From: Chitinophagaceae bacterium
GTDB taxonomy: Bacteria; Bacteroidota; Bacteroidia; Chitinophagales; Chitinophagaceae
DNA: 12,799 bases
Direction of reading: 5' to 3'
Assembly (NCBI GenBank): GCA_016786965.1
Contig: JAEUVL010000497.1
Coordinates: 1 to 12,799 of the forward strand
Position 1 is the stretch's first letter. Each line of letters starts with the position of its first letter. The notes beneath the pieces are model-generated. The model was not told the origin of the DNA. It saw only the letters and a list, made by a program, of their open reading frames with translations, and ran no database searches. The translations under genes were made by a program, and so were the position numbers. This document shows positions 6,408 to 12,685 of this stretch, in pieces.

Positions 6408-6695
6408 CTATTCTTCTAACAACGCAATACACCTGTCTATTTCTTTTAAATAGATATTGATCCGTTTCTCAAACTCTTTTTTATCGGCAGGACTCATTTC
6501 CCCGGCGTTTAGTTTCAGGATGCTAACTTGTTGTTTCAGTTCGTCAGTGTTTTTTTGCTGAGCAGTGATTTTTTGCCGGGTTATTTCAAGCTCTTCTTTA
6601 AGCTGATTATTCTCCTTTTGTAAAGCAGTATATTGCTTCAGCAATTGCTGAAGTTTTTCCTGTATGCGTTTCAGATGTTGTTCTGTGCTGCTCAT
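6408..6695 (-). CDS. Small coiled-coil protein translationally coupled to pheT
   Basis: The product has 95 residues. Residues 1-65 form a heptad-rich coiled coil (EKLQQLLKQYTALQKENNQL..., then KNTDELKQQVSILKL) rich in Q, K, E and L. A helical tail of about 28 residues (MSPADKKEFEKRINIYLKEI..., ending IALLEE) follows. Its ATG overlaps the pheT stop in an ATGA (6692-6695), so translation is likely coupled. No enzymatic motif is seen. Position next to zapA and the ZapB-like coiled-coil character suggest, by inference only, a role as a ZapA or Z-ring partner. A chance passenger of the pheT operon is equally compatible with the sequence. Confidence 0.8.
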   Translation of the reverse strand: MSSTEQHLKRIQEKLQQLLKQYTALQKENNQLKEELEITRQKITAQQKNTDELKQQVSILKLNAGEMSPADKKEFEKRINIYLKEIDRCIALLEE

Positions 6696-9118
6696 TTCCT
6701 TATTTCTGCCTGCAGGTCTTTTTCTAATGTTGTCATTATCTTATTCATCCAGCCATCAATCTCTTTATCTGTCAGTGTTTTTTCTTCATCCTGAAAGGTG
6801 AAATTAACAGCTACTGATTTTTTACCGGCGCCGAGTTTCTCGCTTTCGAATATGTCAAAGAGTTTAACATCCTGCAGTTTGTTCAATTTTATCTTTTGCA
6901 CGGTTTGTTGTACGGATTCCCAGTTCAGCTCTTTGACTACTATCATGGCAAGGTCACGCTGTACAGCAGGGTATTTGGCTATTTCTTTTACTTTTCGGGT
7001 TTGTCCTGCAGCCAGTTCTGCTAATATGGCCCAGTTCAGCCCGGCAAAGAATACGGGTTGTTTAATTCCGAATCTATCGAGGATCGGTTTCTTTACTTCA
7101 CCTGCTCCGGCAATAATATTATCACCCAGTTTGTACACAATATGGCTATCTAATTTTGCAACAGGCATCGTTTCCACGGTATCTGGTTCGATGCCTAAAG
7201 TTTTCAGCAAAGCATCGACCGTGCCTTTCAAGGTGTAAAAATCTGTGGCTACGCTTTTTTGCTTCCAGTTGTCTTCGTTCTTATTACCGGTGAGAACGAT
7301 ACAAAGCTTTTCACTTTCTTTATATTTTCCCGGAGCGGTGGTGGAATAGGCTTTCCCAAATTCAAACAGGCGAAGCGATGTATTTCTGTGATTAAGATTA
7401 TGGGCCACCACTTCCAATGCCGTTTCGAAAAGGGAATTGCGGAGAATGTTTAGCTCAGCACTAAGACTGTTGGTCATCTTTACCATGCCTTGTAATTCTT
7501 CTTCAGAAAAATAAGCAGCATTGGTAATGGAGTTGGTCATTATCTCATTATAGCCCAGCCCAACCAGGTAATTAGCTGTTTTTTCCCGGTATACTTCTGT
7601 GGCATAATTTTCTTCCACCGCCGGGGTGATGGTGATGGCATCAGGAATATCTATATTGTCAAGACCATCTATTCTTACAATTTCTTCGACCAGGTCGGCG
7701 GGTAAACTAATATCTGGTTTATGATAAGGAACGGCTACCCTCAGTTCATCAATACCTTCTTTGAGTGTTTCAAAACCCAGATTGTTCAGGATCTCTTTTA
7801 CAGCGTCCGGATGATAGTTCTTGCCACTCAGTTTTTTAATAAAATGCCATTTAATGCCTACTTCAATCTTCGGTTTAGGAGCTGGATAAATGTCAATAAT
7901 GTCAGAAGCGATCTCACCTCCGCCAATCTCTTTTATAAGTAAGGCTGCTCTTTTGAGCACATTCACTGTAGCAGAAATATCGGTGCCCTTTTCAAAACGG
8001 GAAGCTGCGTCAGTTCTCAATCCATGCCGGAAAGAAGTTTTACGAAGCGAGATGCCTTCGAAACAGGCGCTTTCAAGAAAGATGTTTTTCGTTTTTTCCG
8101 TTACACCGCTATGAAGCCCGCCAAACACTCCGGCAATACAAATGCCTTCTTTTTCGTCACAGATCATCAGGTCTTCGGCGCTAAGTTTTCTCTCTTTTTC
8201 ATCCAGGGTGATGAAGGGGGTGCCTTCGGGTAAGTTTTTGATCACTACTTTTTTGCCAGAGATTAGCCCGGCATCGAATGCATGTAAAGGCTGCCCTGTT
8301 TCATGCTGGATAAAATTGGTGATGTCAACTATGTTATTGATCGGTCGCAGGCCAATAGATTTCAGTTTTTGTTGCAGCCACCTGGGAGATTCGCCGATGG
8401 TAACATTGGCGATAGTAACACCCGAGTAGCGGGGACAGGCAGTTTGGTTCTCAATTTTTACATCAATTGGAAATGAAGTATTATCAACTTTAAAGCCGTT
8501 GCTGTTGGGCAGTTTTGGCTTCATGTCTTTATTGTCGTGATGATTTAAATAGGCGCATACATCTCTTGCAACACCCCAATGGCTCATAGCATCCATGCGG
8601 TTGGGCGTAAGGCCTATCTCGTAAACAATGTCTTCGTACGGTGTAAAATAATCAATAGCTGTAGTACCCACTTTGGCATCTGCAGGTAGTACCAGGATAC
8701 CAGCATGCGATGAGCCAAGGCCTATCTCATCTTCGGCACAGATCATTCCATAGCTTTCCACACTGCGTATCTTTGCCACTTTCATGGTTAAAGGATCACC
8801 TGTGGTTGGGTAAATGGTAGCACCTACGGGAGCCACCACTACTTTTTGGCCGGCAGCTACATTGGGGGCGCCGCATACGATCTGAAGAGGGGCAGCTTCT
8901 CCAATACTTACACTGGTGATAGTCAGTTTGTCTGCATTGGGATGTTTCTCCGTAGTCAACACTTCGCCGATCACCAGGCCTTTTAATCCGCCTTTTACCT
9001 CCTGGTAGTTGGTCATGCTTTCCACTTCCAGCCCGATGGAAGTAAGAATGCGGCTTAGTCTTTCGGGTTCAACAGTAACGGGCAGGTATTCACTCAGCCA
9101 CTTGTAAGAGATGGTCAT
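6692..9118 (-). CDS. pheT: Phenylalanyl-tRNA synthetase beta subunit
   Basis: PheT pairs with PheS in an alpha2-beta2 enzyme that charges tRNA(Phe). The 808-residue length is usual for the long bacterial form. Visible domains: N-terminal MTISYKWLSEYL, the OB-fold tRNA-binding domain (about 40-155; HPNADKLTITSVSIG, IVCGAPNVAAGQKV), the B3/B4 region around 210-400 (RPINNIVDITNF, ESACFEGISLRKTS, RTDAASRFEKGTD), the B5 domain (about 415-490), the catalytic-like core (NEIMTNSIT, LRNSLFETALEVVAHN), and a C-terminal ferredoxin-fold anticodon-binding domain (about 714-808; YPAVQRDLAMIV to the end). ATG 9118 begins a canonical N-terminus. pheS is not adjacent in the window. A small coiled-coil gene follows with a 4-base overlap. 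Confidence 0.97.
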   Translation of the reverse strand: MTISYKWLSEYLPVTVEPERLSRILTSIGLEVESMTNYQEVKGGLKGLVIGEVLTTEKHPNADKLTITSVSIGEAAPLQIVCGAPNVAAGQKVVVAPVGATIYPTTGDPLTMKVAKIRSVESYGMICAEDEIGLGSSHAGILVLPADAKVGTTAIDYFTPYEDIVYEIGLTPNRMDAMSHWGVARDVCAYLNHHDNKDMKPKLPNSNGFKVDNTSFPIDVKIENQTACPRYSGVTIANVTIGESPRWLQQKLKSIGLRPINNIVDITNFIQHETGQPLHAFDAGLISGKKVVIKNLPEGTPFITLDEKERKLSAEDLMICDEKEGICIAGVFGGLHSGVTEKTKNIFLESACFEGISLRKTSFRHGLRTDAASRFEKGTDISATVNVLKRAALLIKEIGGGEIASDIIDIYPAPKPKIEVGIKWHFIKKLSGKNYHPDAVKEILNNLGFETLKEGIDELRVAVPYHKPDISLPADLVEEIVRIDGLDNIDIPDAITITPAVEENYATEVYREKTANYLVGLGYNEIMTNSITNAAYFSEEELQGMVKMTNSLSAELNILRNSLFETALEVVAHNLNHRNTSLRLFEFGKAYSTTAPGKYKESEKLCIVLTGNKNEDNWKQKSVATDFYTLKGTVDALLKTLGIEPDTVETMPVAKLDSHIVYKLGDNIIAGAGEVKKPILDRFGIKQPVFFAGLNWAILAELAAGQTRKVKEIAKYPAVQRDLAMIVVKELNWESVQQTVQKIKLNKLQDVKLFDIFESEKLGAGKKSVAVNFTFQDEEKTLTDKEIDGWMNKIMTTLEKDLQAEIRK

Positions 9119-9143
9119 TTTCGCTTGCTTCTTTTAATAGCTG

Positions 9144-9151
9144 CGAAGATA
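9144..9151 (-). promoter_or_regulatory. Possible -7 box (TATCTTCG) of pheT
   Basis: The minus strand reads TATCTTCG, one mismatch from TAnnTTTG, 25 bases before the pheT ATG. It is identical to the candidate rny -7 box. No TTG lies at the standard upstream spacing, so support is weak. Confidence 0.3.
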
Positions 9152-9187
9152 AAGGAAACTGATGGCTCTGCTTTCGGCAGCTTACGG

Positions 9188-9433
9188 ATGCATCTGGTTA
9201 AATTGCATACTCTAAATTCAACTTATTTGCGCTTAAAAGAAGTATTTATTGTTGTACTTGTGTTGCTCTCCCTGCTGCCTGCATATTTATTTTACAAATA
9301 CCTGGAGAAGGTAATGCGGCCCAGAGAATCGCTGCGGCGTTTTCTCTCATGGGTGCTCGCAGTACTTGGGATGGTTGTGGTGTATACTTTTTTGGTAGTA
9401 TTAATAATTAAATTGGTGTTTCCCCGAGCTTAA
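9188..9433 (+). CDS. Small membrane protein with two transmembrane helices, unknown function
   Basis: From ATG 9188 the product is 81 residues with two strong hydrophobic helices: EVFIVVLVLLSLLPAYLFY and, after the positively charged loop LEKVMRPRESLRRF, the segment SWVLAVLGMVVVYTFLVVLI, ending IKLVFPRA. The basic loop suggests by the positive-inside rule a hairpin with both ends outside the cytoplasm. I recognise no named family. A longer frame opens at TTG 9125, only 6 bases from the divergent pheT start, and is less likely. The AT-rich stretch 9195-9245 leaves open that the true start is near TTG 9227. It lies 60 bases upstream of fabI on the same strand, so it may share a transcript with it. 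Confidence 0.6.
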   Translation: MHLVKLHTLNSTYLRLKEVFIVVLVLLSLLPAYLFYKYLEKVMRPRESLRRFLSWVLAVLGMVVVYTFLVVLIIKLVFPRA

Positions 9434-9443
9434 AAATATCTCC

Positions 9444-9477
9444 TTATTTTTACGGCAACAGCCGTTATTAAAAATAA
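9444..9477. promoter_or_regulatory. Bulged inverted repeat in the fabI upstream region
   Basis: TTATTTTTA-CGGC (9444-9456) and GCCG (9461-9464) plus TAAAAATAA (9469-9477) are complementary around the loop AACA, with the 4-base bulge TTAT on the right arm. It lies 16 bases before the fabI ATG. TATTTTTA (9445-9452) is also one mismatch from the -7 consensus. It may be an operator dyad, a 5' mRNA hairpin or a weak terminator of the upstream small gene. Confidence 0.35.
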
Positions 9478-9493
9478 ACTATAAACTGACCAT

Positions 9494-10315
9494 ATGGCTT
9501 ATAATCTGTTAAAAGGAAAAAGAGGAATCATAACCGGTGCATTGGATGAAAACTCCATTGCCTGGAAAGTAGCTGAGAAAGCATACGAAGAGGGTGCAAC
9601 TATTGTACTGACGAATGCTCCTATTGCCATGCGAATGGGGGAGATCAATAAACTGGCAGAGAAAACAAAGTCAGAAATCATTCCTGCAGATGCTACGAGT
9701 GTGGAGGAACTAACAAACCTTCTTACCAAATCTCAGGAAGTATTGGGTGGTAAAATTGACTTCATCCTCCATTCAATAGGGATGAGTGTGAACATCCGCA
9801 AGAAGATCCCATACACTGAATCCAATTATGATTATTTCATGAAAGGGATAGATGTGTCTGCCATGTCATTTCATAAAATGCTGGCGGTGGCAAAAAAGCT
9901 GGATGCCATTAATGAATGGGGCAGTGTGGTGGCCTTAACGTATATGGCGGCACAACGTACTTATCCATTCTATACCGATATGGCGGATATAAAGGCCATG
10001 CTGGAAAGTATAGCCCGCAGCTTTGGTTATCATTATGGTGTGGAAAAGAAAGTGCGGATCAATACTGTATCTCAGTCACCCACCAAGACCACAGCGGGTA
10101 CGGGTATTAAAGGCTTTGGTGACTTTTTTGACTTTGCCAATTCCATTGCTCCGCTGGGTAATGCTACGGCTGAAGATTGTGCAAATTACTGTATTACCCT
10201 TTTCTCCGATCTGACGAGAATGGTAACCATGCAGAATCTATTTCACGATGGTGGTTACTCCAGTACCGGGGTTAGTAACGAGGTGATGGTGAAACTGGGA
10301 GTGACGGAGGGATAA
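9494..10315 (+). CDS. fabI: Enoyl-[acyl-carrier-protein] reductase (NADH)
   Basis: FabI reduces trans-2-enoyl-ACP, the last step of each cycle of type II fatty acid synthesis, in the cytoplasm. The 273-residue product is a divergent short-chain dehydrogenase. The nucleotide-binding start is GKRGIITGALDENSIAWKVAEKA, with the GA-x5-SIAW pattern typical of FabI in place of the usual SDR GxxxGxG. DFILHSIGMS (89-98) follows. The catalytic residues are Y150 and Y160 with K167 (LTYMAAQRTYPFYTDMADIK), in the family's Y-x6-K spacing. ATG 9494 is preceded by an A-rich leader and no Shine-Dalgarno sequence. The best-known inhibitors of FabI (triclosan class) act at this site, but sensitivity cannot be read here. 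Transcription probably ends at the hairpin at 10546-10589. Confidence 0.96.
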   Translation: MAYNLLKGKRGIITGALDENSIAWKVAEKAYEEGATIVLTNAPIAMRMGEINKLAEKTKSEIIPADATSVEELTNLLTKSQEVLGGKIDFILHSIGMSVNIRKKIPYTESNYDYFMKGIDVSAMSFHKMLAVAKKLDAINEWGSVVALTYMAAQRTYPFYTDMADIKAMLESIARSFGYHYGVEKKVRINTVSQSPTKTTAGTGIKGFGDFFDFANSIAPLGNATAEDCANYCITLFSDLTRMVTMQNLFHDGGYSSTGVSNEVMVKLGVTEG

Positions 10316-10332
10316 TTTGAAAATGTGAGAAT
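10314..10332 (+). repeat. Dispersed intergenic repeat copy 1 (AATTTGAAAATGTGA type)
   Basis: AATTTGAAAATGTGAGAAT begins inside the fabI stop codon and matches a second copy at 11728-11746 in 18 of 19 bases. Short runs of TTTGA/ATGTGA units continue to about 10350. Similar TTTGAAAATGTG strings are common between genes in Chitinophagaceae as I recall, so this may be one family member. No function is known to me. Confidence 0.5.
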
Positions 10333-10626
10333 TTGATGATTTGTAAATGGAATGCATAGTTCTATTTGAGTAGAATGAATGTATTCCTATCTCAGAAGGC
10401 CTGCCTATATGATAGGAAGGGACGTAATATCATTAACATTAGGGGAAGCCACATGATAGGAGCGAAAAAATACAGATGCCATGAAAACGGGACGTACAAG
10501 AGTGCGACGCAACAGGCGATACCATGAAATACTAACGCCGGGTAAATAAATAAGAAAAGCCTCCGAAACCGGAGGCTTTTCTTATTTATAAGTCTTAAAA
10601 CTCGTAGGTAAAGACTCGAAGTTTCT
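10316..10626 (+). other. Gene-poor stretch after fabI, with a doubtful 50-codon frame
   Basis: This 311-base stretch has no convincing gene. It holds the repeat copy at its left edge and the terminator at 10546-10589. Between them an ATG frame at 10375-10527 encodes 50 residues (starts MNVFLSQKACLYDRKG, ends KSATQQAIP), basic with two cysteines. It ends 18 bases before the terminator stem. TTG-N17-TCTATTTG (10341-10368) upstream could be a promoter with one mismatch in the -7 box. Direct repeats GATAGGA (two) and GGGACGTA (two), and a GGCG/CGCC stem (10515-10539), suit either a small RNA or the fabI 3' UTR. Coding status is uncertain, about 20% likely. Confidence 0.4.
10546..10589. terminator. 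Bidirectional hairpin terminator between fabI and the DUF2795 gene
   Basis: A perfect 20-base-pair stem joins 10546-10565 and 10570-10589 around the loop AAAC. The GC core GCCTCCG/CGGAGGC is flanked by AAAA/TTTT tracts, so it reads as an intrinsic terminator in both directions. It serves the + strand fabI side and the minus-strand DUF2795 gene, whose stop lies about 37 bases away. Confidence 0.9.
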
Positions 10627-10848
10627 CTAATACTCATCCTCATTGAACAAGAAGTCATCCTGGGTAGGATAATCCGGCCAGATATCTTCAATCGTCTCGT
10701 ATACATCGCCTTCGTCTTCCAGTTCCTGCAGGTTTTCAACAACCTCAAGCGGAGCACCTGAGCGGATAGAGTAATCGATCAGCTCGTCTTTGGTGGCGGG
10801 CCAGGGGGCATCTTCGAGATATGAGGCTAATTCTAAAGTCCAGAACAT
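10627..10848 (-). CDS. Acidic DUF2795 family protein
   Basis: The 73-residue product starts at ATG 10848. It matches the DUF2795 pattern: LEDAPWPATKDELIDYSIRSG, then APLEVVENLQELEDEGDVYETIEDI, ending in an acidic tail (DDFLFNEDEY). It carries 22 Asp/Glu against 2 Lys/Arg, making it very acidic. It has no signal peptide or membrane segment, so it is cytoplasmic. In the family the APxEVVExLxxLxD helix is the signature. The biochemical role is unknown to me. It has its own strong promoter and terminator and reads as a monocistron, divergent from the lolD-type gene. Strong expression is suggested by the consensus promoter but not shown. Confidence 0.9.
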   Translation of the reverse strand: MFWTLELASYLEDAPWPATKDELIDYSIRSGAPLEVVENLQELEDEGDVYETIEDIWPDYPTQDDFLFNEDEY

Positions 10849-10910
10849 CTTCTCAGGGTTTTTGTTTTTTTGAATAAGGTTTGTGGCAGCTTTACTACCC
10901 TATTTTTCCG

Positions 10911-10941
10911 CAAATGTAGTTGTATTAACGAATTTTCCAAA
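10911..10941 (-). promoter_or_regulatory. Bacteroidota-type promoter of the DUF2795 gene (TTTG-N19-TACATTTG)
   Basis: On the minus strand TTTG (10941-10938), a spacer of exactly 19 bases and TACATTTG (10918-10911) match both halves of the Bacteroidota sigma consensus TTTG / TAnnTTTG perfectly. The predicted start near 10904 leaves a leader of about 55 bases. This is the clearest promoter in the window. Confidence 0.8.
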
Positions 10942-11006
10942 TCCTTAGTTGTTCACGGGGTTTTTAAGAATTTCTTAATAAAAGAACATAATCGGTCAAT
11001 TGAGGT

Positions 11007-11037
11007 TTTGCCAGCGGCCCCTATTTGCTGATATTTG
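11007..11037 (+). promoter_or_regulatory. Promoter of the lolD-type gene (TTTG-N19-GATATTTG)
   Basis: TTTG (11007-11010), a 19-base spacer and GATATTTG (11030-11037) match the Bacteroidota consensus with one mismatch in the -7 box. The ATG follows 25 bases later, so the leader would be about 20 bases. It diverges from the DUF2795 promoter about 65 bases away. Confidence 0.6.
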
Positions 11038-11062
11038 ATTTACGAAATATATAATTGGCTGC

Positions 11063-11713
11063 ATGATAACCGGGAAAAACATACATAAACGATACGGGAC
11101 GGTGGAGGTTTTGAAAGGCGTGGATGTGGAGATCAATAAAGGCGAAGTGGTGGCCATCGTGGGGCCTTCAGGTTCCGGGAAAAGTACGTTGTTGCACATA
11201 TTGGGTACGCTGGACCAGGCTGACGCCGGCACTATAGAGATGAATAATACACAAATCAGCTCATTGAGCGGGAAAAAGCTGGCCGCTTTCCGGAATAAAC
11301 ACATCGGCTTTGTGTTCCAGTTTCACCATTTGCTGCCGGAATTCAGTGCCATGGAGAATGTATGTATTCCGGGATGGCTGGCTGGCCGCAACAAGGCAGA
11401 AGTAAAGAAAGAAGCCGAAAGGCTGTTGATAATGCTGGGGCTCTCCCAGCGAACGGAGAATAAGCCCAACCAGCTTTCGGGTGGTGAACAACAGCGGGTT
11501 GCCGTTGCCCGTGCATTGATCAATAAACCAGATATCATTTTTGCTGATGAACCAACAGGTAACCTCGATTCAGCTAATGCAAAAGAACTTCACCAGTTAT
11601 TTTTTGACCTGCGAAAGGAATTCAATCAGACCTTCCTGATCGTTACCCATAACGAAGAACTGGCTCGCCTGAGTGACCGGGTGCTGTATATGAAAGATGG
11701 GAAGATAGTTTAA
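11063..11713 (+). CDS. lolD: LolD-like ABC transporter ATP-binding protein
   Basis: The 216-residue product is a complete ABC ATPase of the LolD/MacB/FtsE class, expected at the cytoplasmic face of the inner membrane. Motifs: Walker A GPSGSGKST (34-42), Q-loop Q86 in VFQFHHLLPEFSAMENV, signature LSGGEQQ (138-144), Walker B IIFADE (158-163) followed by PTGNLDS, and H-loop H196 (VTHN). The FQFHHLLPEF stretch is close to LolD, which powers release of lipoproteins from the inner membrane to LolA. No LolC/LolE permease gene is adjacent, so the partner must lie elsewhere and a different MacB-type permease is possible. A candidate promoter lies directly upstream. It converges on the lipoprotein hydrolase gene with a 93-base gap and no good terminator. 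Confidence 0.88.
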   Translation: MITGKNIHKRYGTVEVLKGVDVEINKGEVVAIVGPSGSGKSTLLHILGTLDQADAGTIEMNNTQISSLSGKKLAAFRNKHIGFVFQFHHLLPEFSAMENVCIPGWLAGRNKAEVKKEAERLLIMLGLSQRTENKPNQLSGGEQQRVAVARALINKPDIIFADEPTGNLDSANAKELHQLFFDLRKEFNQTFLIVTHNEELARLSDRVLYMKDGKIV

Positions 11714-11727
11714 TGTGAAAGTGAGGC

Positions 11728-11746
11728 AATTTGAAAATGTGACAAT
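11728..11746 (+). repeat. Dispersed intergenic repeat copy 2 (AATTTGAAAATGTGA type)
   Basis: AATTTGAAAATGTGACAAT lies 14 bases after the lolD stop codon and matches the copy after fabI in 18 of 19 bases, in the same orientation relative to the upstream gene. The end of this copy, GTGACAAT, is also the inverted complement of ATTGTCAC at 11803-11810, which overlaps the stop codon of the convergent hydrolase gene. Confidence 0.5.
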
Positions 11747-11806
11747 GGGATGTCCTTGTTGGGCAAATGCTACCCTTATCATACTTACTACTTTATTTAC
11801 TTATTG

Positions 11807-12685
11807 TCACGGGTGTCCGTTGAACCATAATTTCAATTCATCCATCGTATTAGCGGTTTTGGTGCCGTCAGTCCACCAATCGTGAAAAGTGAACGGATAT
11901 GTGATCATCTTTCTGTCTACCCCCAATGTGCCCAGTTTGGCAAACATTCCGGTACTTTGATCGATATAAACGACCGGGTCCAGATCTCCATGGAAGAAAA
12001 TAGTAGGTGCTGATGAGGCTGTCGCCTGGTACTGCGGGCTGCAATCCTTATATCGCTGCGTGGCGGTTGCCGACGCAGGGAAAAGCGGCATACCGAGATA
12101 AGGCTCCAGTATCAGGTTATAAATATTGAAATTGTAGTACGACATGGCAAACAGATCGGTTGGCCCGGCCAATGAACCAGCGGCTTTTATTTTTCCACCG
12201 GTGTTTCGGGTGTAGGCGTAAGCTAATGCTAAATGTCCTCCTGCGCTGTGTCCTGCGATATACAATTTTTGGCCATTAAAAGTATGCACTGTTGATTGCC
12301 GCAGGACGTAGTGTACGGCGCTGTCCACGTCGTCGATCTGCATTTTGTAATTGTCTGGCGTATTCAATGTAAGGCGGTAATTAATATTGGCTACGGCAAA
12401 GCCCCTTTGCTTTAATCCATTCAACAACCAGGTAAGCTCATTTTTATCGCCTGTGGCCCAGCCGCCACCATGTATTATAACGACAAGCTGGGTGGCATTT
12501 GTTCTGCCGGCTGGCAGCCCAAGATCAAGTTTTTGACTGGCATTAACCCCGTAAGAGATATTCTTAATAGTTGTATCAGTAAGGGAGCCCGGAGGCGGAG
12601 GAGGTGGTGGGTCGATGGGATCTGGTTCACAGCTACCAAAGGAAAAGACAACAACGACCAATAGAAGCAAACGTAGTTTTCGCAT
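11807..12685 (-). CDS. Alpha/beta-hydrolase lipoprotein (esterase, BD-FAE-like)
   Basis: The 292-residue product has a lipoprotein signal peptide: MRKLRLLLLVVVVFSFGSC, with lipidation cysteine C19. A proline-rich linker follows (EPDPID, then seven prolines at 26-32). The hydrolase domain carries the oxyanion motif HGGGW (72-76), the nucleophile elbow GHSAGG with S147, a catalytic aspartate probably D236 in HGDLDPVV, and H268 in TFHDWW. This fits carboxylesterases, including acetyl- and feruloyl-esterase types; the substrate cannot be read from sequence, but polysaccharide de-esterification is a fair guess for this phylum. The acidic residues just after C19 loosely resemble the Bacteroidota lipoprotein surface-export signal. 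ATG 12685 gives an ideal signal peptide. No polysaccharide utilisation genes are nearby. It converges on the lolD-type gene. Confidence 0.88.
   Translation of the reverse strand: MRKLRLLLLVVVVFSFGSCEPDPIDPPPPPPPGSLTDTTIKNISYGVNASQKLDLGLPAGRTNATQLVVIIHGGGWATGDKNELTWLLNGLKQRGFAVANINYRLTLNTPDNYKMQIDDVDSAVHYVLRQSTVHTFNGQKLYIAGHSAGGHLALAYAYTRNTGGKIKAAGSLAGPTDLFAMSYYNFNIYNLILEPYLGMPLFPASATATQRYKDCSPQYQATASSAPTIFFHGDLDPVVYIDQSTGMFAKLGTLGVDRKMITYPFTFHDWWTDGTKTANTMDELKLWFNGHP

Noticed and set aside
9125..9433. 102-residue version of the small membrane protein from TTG 9125
   Set aside because: It would start 6 bases from the divergent pheT start and run through the pheT promoter region. The extra N-terminus has no membrane or family features.
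10392..10757. 121-codon minus-strand frame with a hydrophobic C-terminal half resembling a membrane segment
   Set aside because: It runs through the DUF2795 gene in another frame and through the terminator stem, and has no plausible start after the terminator. A decayed membrane-gene fragment is conceivable but unsupported.
11739..11810. Inverted repeat GTGACAAT / ATTGTCAC between the convergent lolD and hydrolase genes
   Set aside because: Only 8 bp with a 56-base loop and no T tract; too weak for a terminator, and partly explained by the dispersed repeat.
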